From Streptomyces durmitorensis (GTDB lineage Bacteria > Actinomycetota > Actinomycetes > Streptomycetales > Streptomycetaceae): 64,000 nucleotides of DNA. A program made the position numbers and the translations under genes. The notes under the pieces are model-generated. The model worked only from the letters and a program-made list of their open reading frames with translations, did no database searches and was not told the origin of the DNA. Shown piece after piece: positions 7,996-17,153 of the stretch. The DNA is taken from assembly GCF_023498005.1 (NCBI RefSeq), contig NZ_CP097289.1, positions 6,200,001-6,264,000 on the forward strand, read 5' to 3'. Every line of letters starts with the position of its first letter. Position 1 is the stretch's first letter.

Positions 7996-8934
7996 TCAGG
8001 CCTTGACGCGGACTTCCTTGCGGAGCTTCGTCGTTGTGTCCGCGGCGTCCTCGAGCGAGGCGCCCTTGCCGGTCATGGCGCTCGCCATGTCGACCGGGAT
8101 CACGATGCCGAGCGTGCTGTTGTCGCCCCAGATGCAGACGGGCATGCGGATCGACTTGGGTCCGGAGCCGCCACCCTTGATCTCCGTCTCCTGGCACTTG
8201 AGCACCGCGCCATCGGCGTCGAAGCTCTTCGGGCTGCCGATCAGCTTGCCGGTGGAGGTGGAGGCGTCCTCCTTCTTCGACTCCTCCTTCATCTTGTCGA
8301 ACATCCCGTCGACGACCTTGGACGGGTTGTCGATCTCGCCGTAGACACCCATGAACTTGATCATCTTCTGGGCCAGCGGGTTGCTCTTGTCGCCGGACTG
8401 GTACTCGGCGTCGACGGGCTTGCCGTTCTTGACGCCGTCCTTCTCGGCCCTCTCCATGTCGTCGTCGTTGAAGCCGTCGCCGGTCGAGGCCTGCTTCTTG
8501 TACTCGGAGAGGACCGTCTCGGGCGTCACCAGCTTGTGCGGGCCGTCGTCCGCCACCGCGGAGTTGCCCGCCGACGAGCTGTCGTCCTTGCCCGCCGTGA
8601 ACCACCAGATGCCGCCGCCGATCGCGACGAGCGCGACGACGGCGCCGATGATGAGGCCGGTCTTCTTGCCGCTGCCGCCACCCGCGGGCGGGGGCGGCGG
8701 GACCTGCCCGTACGGGCCCTGCTGGTTCTGGTCGTAGGGACCCGGCTGCTGCGGCTGGCTGTAGCCGCCCTGCTGCGGGGGAACTCCCTGCGGGGCCTGC
8801 TGGGGGTAGCCGTAGCCGGGCTGGGGTGCCTGCGGCTGCTGGCCGTAGGGTCCAGGCTGGCCAGGCTGCTGCCCGTAAGGACCGGGCTGCTGGGGCTGCT
8901 GCCCGCCGTACGGGCCAGGCTGGTTGTAGCTCAT
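7996..8934 (-). CDS. Single-pass membrane protein with Pro/Gln/Gly/Tyr-rich N-terminus (paralogue 3)
   Basis: 312 residues from ATG 8934, preceded by GGAGGGGAAC; upstream in-frame codons lack a binding site. The layout matches paralogues 1 and 2: PGPYGQQ repeats (1-85), a PPPPPAGGGSGKK spacer, a transmembrane helix (GLIIGAVVALVAIGGGIWWF), and an external domain with MGVYGEIDNPSKVVDGMF and cysteines in VLKCQET and PVCIWGDNST, ending LRKEVRVKA. It is transcribed divergently from valS across a 137-nt region. The three copies are clear tandem duplicates that have diverged in the extracellular part. Function unknown. Confidence 0.85.
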   Translation of the reverse strand: MSYNQPGPYGGQQPQQPGPYGQQPGQPGPYGQQPQAPQPGYGYPQQAPQGVPPQQGGYSQPQQPGPYDQNQQGPYGQVPPPPPAGGGSGKKTGLIIGAVVALVAIGGGIWWFTAGKDDSSSAGNSAVADDGPHKLVTPETVLSEYKKQASTGDGFNDDDMERAEKDGVKNGKPVDAEYQSGDKSNPLAQKMIKFMGVYGEIDNPSKVVDGMFDKMKEESKKEDASTSTGKLIGSPKSFDADGAVLKCQETEIKGGGSGPKSIRMPVCIWGDNSTLGIVIPVDMASAMTGKGASLEDAADTTTKLRKEVRVKA

Positions 8935-9059
8935 TGCGTGGGTTCCCCTCCGAACGCTTATGTGTTCCCGACATCCTGTACGAAGGCAGAGGCCCCGTGT
9001 GGCTGCAGGCCGCAACCGTTACTCAAGAATCCGGTTTCGGGACGGGTCTGTGACACCTC

Positions 9060-9065
9060 TAAACT
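9060..9065 (+). promoter_or_regulatory. -10 box of a leaderless valS promoter
   Basis: TAAACT is followed by exactly 6 nt and then the GTG start of valS. This places transcription initiation at or next to the start codon; no Shine-Dalgarno sequence is present. Confidence 0.6.
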
Positions 9066-9071
9066 GGCCCG

Positions 9072-11696
9072 GTGACCGAGAACACTCAGCAGCAGAATCC
9101 AGCGCCCACCACCGAACTGCCGACCCAGTACGCGCCGGCCGAGGTAGAGGGGACGCTGTACGAGCGCTGGGTAGAACGCGGCTACTTCTCCGCCGACGCG
9201 GCGAGCGAGAAGCCCCCGTACACCGTCGTCATCCCGCCGCCGAACGTCACGGGATCCCTGCACCTGGGCCACGCCTTCGAGCACACGCTCATCGACGCCC
9301 TCACCCGCCGCAAGCGCATGCAGGGCTTCGAGACGCTGTGGCAGCCGGGCATGGACCACGCCGGCATCGCCACGCAGAACGTCGTGGAGCGTGAGCTCGC
9401 CAAGGAGGGCAAGTCCCGCCACGACCTGGGGCGCGAGGAGTTCATCGAGCGCGTCTGGAAGTGGAAGGGCGAGTCCGGCGGGCAGATCTCCGGGCAGATG
9501 CGCCGCCTCGGTGACGGCGTCGACTGGGACCGTGAGCGGTTCACCATGGACGAGGGCCTCTCCCAGTCCGTCCAGACCATCTTCAAGAGGCTCTACGACG
9601 ACGAGCTGATCTACCGCGCCGAGCGCATCATCAACTGGTGCCCGCGCTGTCTGACGGCCATCTCGGACATCGAGGTCGAGTACCAGGACGACGACGGCGA
9701 GCTCGTCTCCCTGAAGTACGGCGACGGTGACGAGACCGTCGTCGTCGCGACCACCCGCGCCGAGACGATGCTCGGTGACACCGCCATCGCCGTCCACCCG
9801 GACGACGAGCGGTACAAGCACCTCGTCGGCAAGCTGATCAAGCTGCCGCTGACCGACCGCTCGATCCCGGTCGTCGCGGACGAGCACGTCGACCCCGAGT
9901 TCGGCACGGGCTGCGTCAAGGTGACCCCGGCGCACGACCCGAACGACTTCGAGATCGGCCAGCGTCACGACCTGCCGAACATCGCGGTCATGGACGAGCA
10001 CGCGGTCATCACGGTCCCTGGTCCCTTCCAGGGCCTCGACCGCCTGGAGGCCCGCTCCGCCATCGTCGGCGCCCTGCGCGCCGAGGGCCGCATCGTCGCC
10101 GAGAAGCGCCCGTACTCGCACTCGGTCGGCCACTGCTCGCGCTGCAAGACCACCATCGAGCCGCGCCTGTCGATGCAGTGGTGGGTCAAGGTCGCCCCGC
10201 TCGCGAAGGCCGCCGGTGACGCGGTCCGCGACGGCAAGGTCGCGATCCACCCGCAGGAGATGGAGAAGCGCTACTTCGACTGGGTCGACAACCTCCACGA
10301 CTGGTGCATCTCGCGTCAGCTGTGGTGGGGCCACCGGATTCCGGTCTGGTACGGCCCGAGCGGCGAGGTCGTCTGCGTCGGGCCCGACGACGAGGCGCCC
10401 ACCGGTGAGGGCTGGACCCAGGACAGCGACGTCCTCGACACGTGGTTCTCGTCCGGCCTGTGGCCGTTCTCCACGCTCGGCTGGCCCGAGGAGACCGACA
10501 GCCTCGCGAAGTTCTATCCGAACTCCGTCCTGGTCACCGGCTACGACATCCTCTTCTTCTGGGTCGCCCGGATGATGATGTTCGGCCTGTACGCGATGGA
10601 CGGCACCCCGCCGTTCCACACGATCGTGCTGCACGGCATGGTCCGCGACCAGTTCGGCAAGAAGATGTCGAAGTCCTTCGGCAACGCGGTCAACCCGCTC
10701 GACTGGATGGACAAGTACGGCTCGGACGCCGTCCGCTTCACGCTGGCCCGCGGCGCCAACCCCGGCGTCGACGTGCCGATCGGCGAGGACTGGGTCCAGG
10801 GCTCGCGGAACTTCGCCAACAAGATCTGGAACGCCACGCGCTTCGCGCTGATGAACGGCGCCACGATCGAGGGCGAACTGCCGCCCGCCGAGCAGCTGTC
10901 GGCGACGGACCGCTGGATCCTGTCCCGGCTGAACGCGACGGTCGCCGAGGTCGACGCGCTCTACGACGACTACCAGTTCGCCAAGCTGTCGGACGCCCTC
11001 TTCCACTTCGCGTGGGACGAGGTCTTCGACTGGTACGTCGAGCTGTCCAAGACGACCTTCATGGGCGGCGGCGACGCGGCGAAGGTCTCGGGCCGCGTCC
11101 TGGGCGAGGTCCTCGACGTGACGCTGCGCCTGCTGCACCCGATCGTCCCGTTCGTGACGGAGACGCTCTGGACGACCCTCACCGGCCGCGAGTCCCTCGT
11201 GATCGCCGAGTGGCCCTCCGACAGCGGCTTCCGTGACGCCGCGGCCGAGCAGGAGATCGAGACCCTCCAGCAGGTCATCACCGAGGTCCGCCGCTTCCGC
11301 GCCGACCAGGGCCTGCAGCCGGGCCAGAAGGTCCCGGCCCGGCTGTCCCTCGACGGCACGACGCTGGCCAAGCACGAGGGCGCCATCCGTCAGCTCCTGC
11401 GCCTCCAGCCGGAGGGCGAGGGCTTCGCGGCCACCGCCACGCTGCCGGTCTCGGGCGCCACGGTCGCGCTCGACCTGTCCGGCACGATCGACGTCGCGGC
11501 GGAGCGCAAGCGCCTCGCCAAGGACCTCGCGGCGGCCGAGAAGGAGAAGGCGCAGGCCACGGCGAAGCTCGGCAACGAAGCGTTCCTGGCCAAGGCGCCG
11601 GACAACGTGGTCGACAAGATCCGCGGCCGCCTCACCAAGGCGGACGCCGACATCAGCCGGCTGCAGGCCCAGCTGGACGGCCTGCCGCAGGCCTAG
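9072..11696 (+). CDS. valS: Valyl-tRNA synthetase
   Basis: 874 residues from GTG 9072. Class I synthetase that charges tRNA-Val in the cytoplasm. The HIGH-type signature is HLGH at 64-67 ([13 protein letters not shown]) and the KMSKS loop is at 531-535. The editing domain lies between them ([18 protein letters not shown]), and the C-terminal coiled-coil arm has [21 protein letters not shown]. The N-terminal 15 residues are polar and variable. The transcript looks leaderless. Leucine codons here mix CTC and CTG, unlike leuS. The stop codon abuts the stop of a convergent gene. Confidence 0.98.
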   Translation: MTENTQQQNPAPTTELPTQYAPAEVEGTLYERWVERGYFSADAASEKPPYTVVIPPPNVTGSLHLGHAFEHTLIDALTRRKRMQGFETLWQPGMDHAGIATQNVVERELAKEGKSRHDLGREEFIERVWKWKGESGGQISGQMRRLGDGVDWDRERFTMDEGLSQSVQTIFKRLYDDELIYRAERIINWCPRCLTAISDIEVEYQDDDGELVSLKYGDGDETVVVATTRAETMLGDTAIAVHPDDERYKHLVGKLIKLPLTDRSIPVVADEHVDPEFGTGCVKVTPAHDPNDFEIGQRHDLPNIAVMDEHAVITVPGPFQGLDRLEARSAIVGALRAEGRIVAEKRPYSHSVGHCSRCKTTIEPRLSMQWWVKVAPLAKAAGDAVRDGKVAIHPQEMEKRYFDWVDNLHDWCISRQLWWGHRIPVWYGPSGEVVCVGPDDEAPTGEGWTQDSDVLDTWFSSGLWPFSTLGWPEETDSLAKFYPNSVLVTGYDILFFWVARMMMFGLYAMDGTPPFHTIVLHGMVRDQFGKKMSKSFGNAVNPLDWMDKYGSDAVRFTLARGANPGVDVPIGEDWVQGSRNFANKIWNATRFALMNGATIEGELPPAEQLSATDRWILSRLNATVAEVDALYDDYQFAKLSDALFHFAWDEVFDWYVELSKTTFMGGGDAAKVSGRVLGEVLDVTLRLLHPIVPFVTETLWTTLTGRESLVIAEWPSDSGFRDAAAEQEIETLQQVITEVRRFRADQGLQPGQKVPARLSLDGTTLAKHEGAIRQLLRLQPEGEGFAATATLPVSGATVALDLSGTIDVAAERKRLAKDLAAAEKEKAQATAKLGNEAFLAKAPDNVVDKIRGRLTKADADISRLQAQLDGLPQA

Positions 11697-12368
11697 TCAG
11701 GCGGTGGTGACGGGGCCCATGGAACCAGCCGGTTCCATGGGCCCTGTCCCGTGTTCGGGTCCCGTCTCCTGCCCGGGGATGAGCAGGACCCGCTCGGGGA
11801 TGTGCAGCCCGAGGCGCACCAGCTCCGCCTCGGCGAGCGCGTCGAGGATGTCGGGGTCGCCGCCGCGCCAGCCCTCGGCGAGGCTGCCCGCGGTGGCGTC
11901 GGGGAGTTCGTACGCGGTCCGTGCGACCTCGTCCAGCGGCCTCAGCAGGGCGCGCAGGGCGAGCAGTTCGCGGCCGTCGTCGCTCGCGGCGAGCTCCTGG
12001 GCGGCGGCTGCCTGCCGGATCCAGCGCAGGCGCCGGGGGAGCCAGCTGCTGAGGACGAGGCCCACGGGTACGAGGAAGACGACGACGGCGCCCACGATCA
12101 CCGCCGCGCGGACGGTCACCGGGTCCCCGGCTCCGGCGGCGTCCGCGGCGGCCCGCAGCGCGGAGTCGACGCGATCACCGACCAGGGGCAGGCGGGAGGG
12201 GGCGCCGAGGGACGACGGGGCGGGGGCTTCCGGTGCGGGGCGGGTGAGCAGACAGGCCAGCCGGTAGGCGACGACGGCCGCGGCGGTCCACAGCGCGGTC
12301 CAGAGCAGGACCGCGCCGTCGCCGAGGAGCTGGCGGGTCCGTCGGCCGGGGTTCTGGGCATACCACAT
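11697..12368 (-). CDS. Two-helix membrane protein of unknown function
   Basis: 223 residues from ATG 12368 (MWYAQNPGRRTRQLLGDGAV); the frame is open much further upstream but runs antisense to the kinase gene. Hydrophobic segments lie at about 17-38 (AVLLWTALWTAAAVVAYRLACLL) and 85-107 (AVIVGAVVVFLVPVGLVLSSWL). The cytoplasmic C-terminal half contains RELLALRALLRPLDEVA and a segment ending in PERVLLIPGQE. I do not recognise a named domain. The final 16 codons overlap a perfect palindrome that probably terminates valS. The gene is divergent from the sensor kinase across 84 nt. Confidence 0.75.
   Translation of the reverse strand: MWYAQNPGRRTRQLLGDGAVLLWTALWTAAAVVAYRLACLLTRPAPEAPAPSSLGAPSRLPLVGDRVDSALRAAADAAGAGDPVTVRAAVIVGAVVVFLVPVGLVLSSWLPRRLRWIRQAAAAQELAASDDGRELLALRALLRPLDEVARTAYELPDATAGSLAEGWRGGDPDILDALAEAELVRLGLHIPERVLLIPGQETGPEHGTGPMEPAGSMGPVTTA
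11713..11744. terminator. Terminator palindrome lying inside the convergent gene
   Basis: GGGCCCATGGAACC at 11713-11726 and GGTTCCATGGGCCC at 11731-11744 are perfect 14-nt arms with loop AGCC. It starts 17 nt after the valS stop. On the minus strand it encodes GPMEPAGSMGP near the C-terminus of the membrane protein. Confidence 0.75.
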
Positions 12369-12452
12369 GGTCTGATTTGACCCCCGGAGACGGCCTTTGG
12401 GGGACCGCCACGCCGACGTGTCACACTTCACGAAATAAAGGTCATAAGTCTG

Positions 12453-13649
12453 ATGATTCGGGCAGAAAGACCTTGGATGATGGAAGGCATGCACGACCTG
12501 CCCGCCGCCGAGGCGTTCCGCCAGGCGACGGCTGCGGGCCGTCGCCTCGCCGGGCGCTGGGTACGCGCGCCCCGGGTGCAGGACGCTCTCACGGCACTGA
12601 GCTGCCTGGCCCTGATGAGCCTGGACATCCCCGGCCTGGCCGAGGCCGACAACTCCCTCAACGGCCCGCTCGCGGCCCTGGTCCTGGCCTGCGGCGCGGC
12701 GTCCCTGCTGCTGCGCAGGACCGCGCCCTGGGTGACGTACGCGGTGGCCCTCGCGCTCATCGGCTGGCTGCACGAGCTGACCCTGGCCCAGTTCGCGCTG
12801 TACTCCCTCGGCAGGTATCGCGGCCGTCTCGCCGGCACGGTCGGCGTGATCGGCTACGTGGCTTTCGCGTACGTGATGTTCACCCTGCCCGGCTGGCCGG
12901 TGCACCGCGGGGACACCTTGAGCTCCTTCCTCAGCCTGGTCGTGCCGATCGGGGTGCTGGCGGCGGGGGTCGGGGTCGCGGCCAACCGGCAGGACCTGGT
13001 CCGTGCGCTGCAGGCGCAGCGGGCGGAGACGGACGCGTTGCACGCGGTGCAGCAGGAGCGGTCCCGTATCGCACGGGACGTGCACGACTTCGTCGGCCGT
13101 GAGCTGACGCTGTTGAGCGTGCGCTCGCAGGTGCTTGCGCGCCGGGCGACGGGCGGGGCCTTCGAGGAGGGTTTCGAGGAGCTCTCCGAGACGGCGCGGT
13201 CGGCGCACCGGATGCTGAACGAGATCATCGTGCGGCGGGGCGTGGACGGCGCCCCGACGCCGGGCCTGGACGCGCTCCCCGAACTCGCGGAGCGCAGCGA
13301 GCGGGCAGGCACTCCGGTCGACCTCCTGATCGACGGGTCGGCCTACCGCCTGTCGCCCATCCGGCAGGCGGCGGTGCACCGGGTGGTGCAGGAGTGTCTG
13401 ACGAATGCGGCGAAGCATGCGCCGGGGGAGCGGGTGGATGTGCGGGTGGAGGTCGTCGCCGGCCACCTGCGCGTGACCGTACGCAACGCCCTGTCCGCCG
13501 CTGCTCCGGCCTCGTCGCCCGTCTCCGCGGGCACGGGTACCGCCGGTATGGCTGAGCGGGTTCACACGGTGGGCGGGAGCTTCTCGGCGGGGCCGCTGCG
13601 CGGGGCTTACGAGGTCCTTGCGACGCTTCCGGCGGGGGACGTGGCCTGA
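12453..13649 (+). CDS. Sensor histidine kinase of the NarL/DesK (HisKA_3) type
   Basis: 398 residues from ATG 12453 (AAAGGT 11 nt upstream); ATGs at 12477, 12480 and 12489 are alternatives. Membrane sensor kinase that would phosphorylate a NarL/LuxR-type response regulator. Four to six hydrophobic segments cover residues about 45-180. The dimerisation helix carries phospho-acceptor His211 in ERSRIARDVHDFV, the N-box is VVQECLTNAAKHAPG, and the glycine box is GTGTAGMAERVHTVGG. No response regulator gene lies next to it, so it is an orphan here, flanked by an unknown membrane protein and a convergent MreB-like gene. Its signal is unknown. Confidence 0.9.
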   Translation: MIRAERPWMMEGMHDLPAAEAFRQATAAGRRLAGRWVRAPRVQDALTALSCLALMSLDIPGLAEADNSLNGPLAALVLACGAASLLLRRTAPWVTYAVALALIGWLHELTLAQFALYSLGRYRGRLAGTVGVIGYVAFAYVMFTLPGWPVHRGDTLSSFLSLVVPIGVLAAGVGVAANRQDLVRALQAQRAETDALHAVQQERSRIARDVHDFVGRELTLLSVRSQVLARRATGGAFEEGFEELSETARSAHRMLNEIIVRRGVDGAPTPGLDALPELAERSERAGTPVDLLIDGSAYRLSPIRQAAVHRVVQECLTNAAKHAPGERVDVRVEVVAGHLRVTVRNALSAAAPASSPVSAGTGTAGMAERVHTVGGSFSAGPLRGAYEVLATLPAGDVA

Positions 13650-13788
13650 GGGCCGCCTGCGGCGGGGCGTGCGCTGCGTCTACTGCCCCCGGCAGCACCC
13701 GACCGAACAAGCCTTTCCCGCCCACCCACCCGATTGCCCCGCAGCGGCCAGCGATTCGCCGCAGTCGGGAGTGCTCGTGAGGGGACGT

Positions 13789-13880
13789 GCCGGTATGTCT
13801 GCCCGGAGCACGGTTCGCGGCGCTCCGGCAGCGAAGCAGCCCCGCGGTCACCGGACGATAGCGAGGACGGACATACCGGC
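13789..13880. repeat. Long-range inverted repeat enclosing a smaller hairpin
   Basis: GCCGGTATGTC at 13789-13799 is the exact reverse complement of GACATACCGGC at 13870-13880. Inside it, CCGGAGC (about 13804-13810) can pair with GCTCCGG (about 13823-13829). This could be a structured RNA or the edge of a small element; no coding signal was seen. Confidence 0.45.
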
Positions 13881-13893
13881 GCGGCCCCGCCCC

Positions 13894-13960
<67 letters not shown>

Positions 13961-13983
13961 GCACCGCACCGCCCGCCGCAGGC

Positions 13984-14991
13984 CTACGCCGCGGACATCA
14001 CCCGCTCCAACCCGTCGAAGTCCTCCACGCACTTCCCGCACCCCATCGCCACACTGTCCAGCGGATCATCGGCCACGAACACCGGAATCCCGGTAGCCGA
14101 AGCCATCCGCAGGTCCAGGGCCGGCAGGAGCGCGCCCCCGCCCGTCAGCACGATGCCGTGCTCCATGACGTCCCCCGAAAGCTCCGGCGGGCACTCCTCC
14201 AGCGTCGTCCGCACCGCGGCGATCACCGCCTCCACCGGCTCGTCGAGAGCGGCCCGCACCTCCGGCACCGTCAGCTCCACCGTCTTCGGAAGCCCCCGCA
14301 CCTTCTCCCGCCCCCGCACGGTGAACGTCCGGGACTCCAGCGCCTCGTCCCCCGGCACGGGCCACGCCGAGCCGATCGCGACCTTGATGTCCTCCGCCGT
14401 CCGTTCGCCGATCAGCAGTCCGTGCTCCTTGCGCACGAAGTTCGTGATCGCCTCGTCCAGGCGGTCCCCGCCCACCCGCAGCGACTGCGCCGTGACGATA
14501 CCGCCCAGAGAGATGACGGCCACCTCCGTCGTGCCGCCGCCGATGTCGACCACCATGGAGCCCCGCGGCTCCGCCACCGGGAGTCCCGCGCCGATCGCCG
14601 CCGCCATCGGTTCCTCCACCAGGTGCACGGCACGGGCCCCCGCCCGCTGCGCCGCGTGCACGATGGCCCGCCGCTCGACCGGCGTGACGCCGCTCGGCAC
14701 GCACACCACCATCCGCGTACGAGGACGGCGCCCCGGCACCGCCTTGCGCACGAAGTGCCTGATCATCTCCTCGGCGGCTTCGTAGTCGCTGATCACGCCG
14801 TCCCGCAGCGGGCGGATCGCGGTGATGGAGCCCGGCGTACGGCCGATCGTCTCCTTGGCCTCCGTGCCGACGGCGAGAGCCGTCCGCGCGCCCTCCTTGA
14901 CGGCGACCACGGACGGTTCGTTGAGCACGATCCCCTGACCGCGGACGTAGAGAAGGGTGTTCGCTGTGCCGAGGTCGATGCCTATGTCCAT
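13984..14991 (-). CDS. Second MreB/Mbl-type bacterial actin
   Basis: 335 residues from ATG 14991 (TTG at 15000 would add three). The whole chain aligns with the window's own MreB. It has phosphate-1 [19 protein letters not shown], connect-1 and adenosine motifs [18 protein letters not shown] and [15 protein letters not shown], and the C-terminal [17 protein letters not shown]. It is a full-length actin-fold ATPase, not a truncated form. It is more diverged than mreB, with an insertion-like loop [19 protein letters not shown]. Streptomyces commonly carry an Mbl paralogue besides MreB, linked to aerial hyphae and spore walls (established knowledge); placing one between valS and folC seems unusual. 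Two palindromes resembling DevR/DosR boxes lie 36-74 nt upstream. Confidence 0.92.
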   Translation of the reverse strand: MDIGIDLGTANTLLYVRGQGIVLNEPSVVAVKEGARTALAVGTEAKETIGRTPGSITAIRPLRDGVISDYEAAEEMIRHFVRKAVPGRRPRTRMVVCVPSGVTPVERRAIVHAAQRAGARAVHLVEEPMAAAIGAGLPVAEPRGSMVVDIGGGTTEVAVISLGGIVTAQSLRVGGDRLDEAITNFVRKEHGLLIGERTAEDIKVAIGSAWPVPGDEALESRTFTVRGREKVRGLPKTVELTVPEVRAALDEPVEAVIAAVRTTLEECPPELSGDVMEHGIVLTGGGALLPALDLRMASATGIPVFVADDPLDSVAMGCGKCVEDFDGLERVMSAA

Positions 14992-15026
14992 GATCGCCAA
15001 GTTTGCCCGGCGAATTCCCGGATCGT

Positions 15027-15065
15027 CGGGACCAAGGTCCCGAATCGCCCGGGACCAAAGTCCCG
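15027..15065 (-). promoter_or_regulatory. Tandem DevR/DosR-like palindromes
   Basis: CGGGACCAAGGTCCCG at 15027-15042 and CGGGACCAAAGTCCCG at 15050-15065, with centres 23 bp apart. The known DevR/DosR core is GGGACTWWAGTCCC; the second box differs at one position of 14 and the first at two. A further GTCCCGAC half-site is at 15081-15088. They lie in the divergent region between the MreB-like gene and folC, nearer the former. Confidence 0.55.
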
Positions 15066-15110
15066 ACCAGGGCTGAGCAGGTCCCGACGGCGGCTGTCAT
15101 ACCCCGTCCG

Positions 15111-15116
15111 TAGACT
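15111..15116 (+). promoter_or_regulatory. -10 box of a leaderless folC promoter
   Basis: TAGACT, then 7 nt, then the GTG start codon of folC. No ribosome binding site precedes the GTG. Confidence 0.6.
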
Positions 15117-15123
15117 GGCGTGC

Positions 15124-16668
15124 GTGAGTGACCTCCCCCCGCCTGACAGCGAGCACCCCGACCGCGACGACCGCGACGGCCGTGACGACAGCGACGACCG
15201 TTTCGCCGAGATCGTCGAAGCCGAGACCGACCGTGACCCCGACCTCGCCGTGATCGAGGCGGGCAGCCGCACCCTGCGTACCCAGGCGGGCCCGCCCCAG
15301 GGCGACATCCCCTCCCGCCCCACCGACCCGGAGGTGGACAAGGCGCTGCGCGAGGTCGAGACAGAGCTCGCGAGCCGCTGGGGCGAGACGAAGCTCGAGC
15401 CCTCCGTCAGCCGCATCTCCGCGCTTATGGACATCCTGGGCGAGCCCCAGCGCGCGTACCCCTCGATCCACATCACCGGCACGAACGGCAAGACGTCCAC
15501 GGCCCGCATGATCGAGGCCCTGTTCAGCGCCTTCGAGCTGCGCACCGGGCGTTACACCTCGCCGCACGTCCAGTCGATCACCGAGCGGATCAGCCTGGAC
15601 GGCGCCCCCATCGAGGCCGAGCGCTTCGTGGAGACGTACAACGACATCAAGCCGTACGTGGAGATGGTCGACGCCAAGGAGGAGTACAGGCTCTCCTTCT
15701 TCGAGGTGCTCACGGGCATGGCGTACGCCGCCTTCGCGGACGCCCCCGTGGACGTCGCCGTCGTCGAGGTCGGCATGGGCGGCAGCTGGGACGCGACGAA
15801 CGTGATCGACGGCTCGGTCGCCGTCGTCACGCCCATCGACCTGGACCACACCGACCGCCTGGGCAATACGCCGGGCGAGATCGCCGCCGAGAAGGCCGGC
15901 ATCATCAAGCCGGACGCCACGGTGATCCTGGCCCAGCAGCCGGTGGACGCGGCGCAGGTGCTCCTGAAGAAGGCCGTCGAGGTCGACGCGACGGTGGCCC
16001 GCGAGGGCCTGGAGTTCGGCATCGTCTCCCGCACGGTGGCGGTCGGCGGCCAGCTCCTGACCCTGCGCGGTCTCGGCGGGGAGTACGAAGAAGTCTTCCT
16101 GCCGCTCCACGGCGCGTACCAAGCGCACAACGCCGCCGTCGCGCTCGCCGCGGTGGAGGCGTTCTTCGGCATCGGCTCGCAGCACGCGCGCCCGCTCGAC
16201 ATCGACACCATCCGCAAGGCCTTCGCCTCGGTCTCGTCGCCGGGCCGCCTGGAGGTCGTGCGCACCTCGCCGACCGTCGTCCTGGACGCCGCGCACAATC
16301 CGGCGGGTGCCCGCGCCACCGCCGAGGCGGTCAGCGAGGTCTTCGACTTCAGCAACCTGATCGGCGTGGTCGCGGCGAGCGACGGCAAGGACATGAAGGG
16401 GCTGCTCGAAGCCTTCGAGCCGATCTTCGCCGAGGTCGTCATCACGCAGAACTCCAGCCACCGCGCGATGGACGCGGACACGCTGGCCGGGCTCGCCGTC
16501 GAGGTCTTCGGCGACGAGCGCGTCCAGGTCGAGCCGCGCCTGCCGGACGCGCTGGAGGCCGCGATCACCCTCGCCGAGGAAGAGGGCGAGTACGCGGGCG
16601 GCGGCGTCCTTGTCACCGGCTCCGTCATCACCGTCGGCGAGGCCCGACTGCTCCTGGGGAGGGGCTGA
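15124..16668 (+). CDS. folC: Bifunctional folylpolyglutamate/dihydrofolate synthase
   Basis: 514 residues from GTG 15124 (MSDLPPPDSEHPDRDDRD). It ligates glutamate to dihydropteroate and extends the polyglutamate tail of folates, using ATP. The first 90 or so residues are an acidic extension rich in Asp and Arg, common in streptomycete forms. The Mur-ligase-type P-loop GTNGKTSTARM begins at about residue 119, followed by the folate-binding TSPHVQSITERI. Later blocks are ITPIDLDHTDRLGNT-like, EKAGIIKPD and VLDAAHNPAGA. It is followed after 5 nt by the DUF4233-type gene, the usual actinobacterial pairing. The long open frame upstream of 15124 is artefactual. Confidence 0.96.
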   Translation: MSDLPPPDSEHPDRDDRDGRDDSDDRFAEIVEAETDRDPDLAVIEAGSRTLRTQAGPPQGDIPSRPTDPEVDKALREVETELASRWGETKLEPSVSRISALMDILGEPQRAYPSIHITGTNGKTSTARMIEALFSAFELRTGRYTSPHVQSITERISLDGAPIEAERFVETYNDIKPYVEMVDAKEEYRLSFFEVLTGMAYAAFADAPVDVAVVEVGMGGSWDATNVIDGSVAVVTPIDLDHTDRLGNTPGEIAAEKAGIIKPDATVILAQQPVDAAQVLLKKAVEVDATVAREGLEFGIVSRTVAVGGQLLTLRGLGGEYEEVFLPLHGAYQAHNAAVALAAVEAFFGIGSQHARPLDIDTIRKAFASVSSPGRLEVVRTSPTVVLDAAHNPAGARATAEAVSEVFDFSNLIGVVAASDGKDMKGLLEAFEPIFAEVVITQNSSHRAMDADTLAGLAVEVFGDERVQVEPRLPDALEAAITLAEEEGEYAGGGVLVTGSVITVGEARLLLGRG

Positions 16669-16673
16669 CTCCT

Positions 16674-17054
16674 GTGCGTACGCTCTGTGCTTCGACGCTG
16701 ATCGGCGAGTTCTTCGTCATCGGCTTCGCCGGTCTGGTCGCCATGAAGGACCCGGACCTGTCGATGGGCACGGTCTGGACGGTCAGCGGCATCGCGATGC
16801 TGTTCTGCGTCCTGCTGTGCGGAATGATCACCCGGCCCGGCGGGGTGCAGCTGGGCTGGGCGCTGCAGATCGCGCTCATCGCGAGCGGGTTCGTCGTGCC
16901 GATCATGTTCTTCATGGGCGCGGTGTTCGCCGCGCTGTGGTGGGCCTCGCTGCACTTCGGCCAGAAGATCGACGAAGCGAAGGCCAGGTTCGCGGCGCAG
17001 GCCGAGTCCGGTGCCGAGTCCGGGGCCGGGGCCGGGGCCGAGGCAGGGGCCTAG
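16674..17054 (+). CDS. DUF4233-type membrane protein downstream of folC
   Basis: 126 residues from GTG 16674 with GGGGAGGGG upstream, 5 nt after folC. Hydrophobic segments lie at about 6-24, 34-52 and 60-95 (GWALQIALIASGFVVPIMFF), ending in an alanine/glutamate-rich tail (ESGAGAGAEAGA). In actinobacteria a small membrane protein of this kind (DUF4233) regularly follows folC. Its role is unknown; tight coupling suggests co-translation with folC. Confidence 0.85.
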   Translation: MRTLCASTLIGEFFVIGFAGLVAMKDPDLSMGTVWTVSGIAMLFCVLLCGMITRPGGVQLGWALQIALIASGFVVPIMFFMGAVFAALWWASLHFGQKIDEAKARFAAQAESGAESGAGAGAEAGA

Positions 17055-17153
17055 CCGGGCGGGCTCCCGGGACCGGAGGTAACGCGGTGTAGTGGGTGCC
17101 GGTATCGTGCCGGTCAACCCACACGCTCGTAGAAAAACTGCTTGGAGCCGCAC

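Noticed and set aside
8935..9071. Possible T-box before valS
   Set aside because: The divergent gap is only 137 nt, no stem I or T-box core is visible, and the promoter places the transcript start at the GTG.
11697..13565. 622-codon minus-strand frame covering the membrane protein and the antisense of the kinase
   Set aside because: Only the part from ATG 12368 has membrane-protein character; the upstream part is antisense to a convincing histidine kinase.
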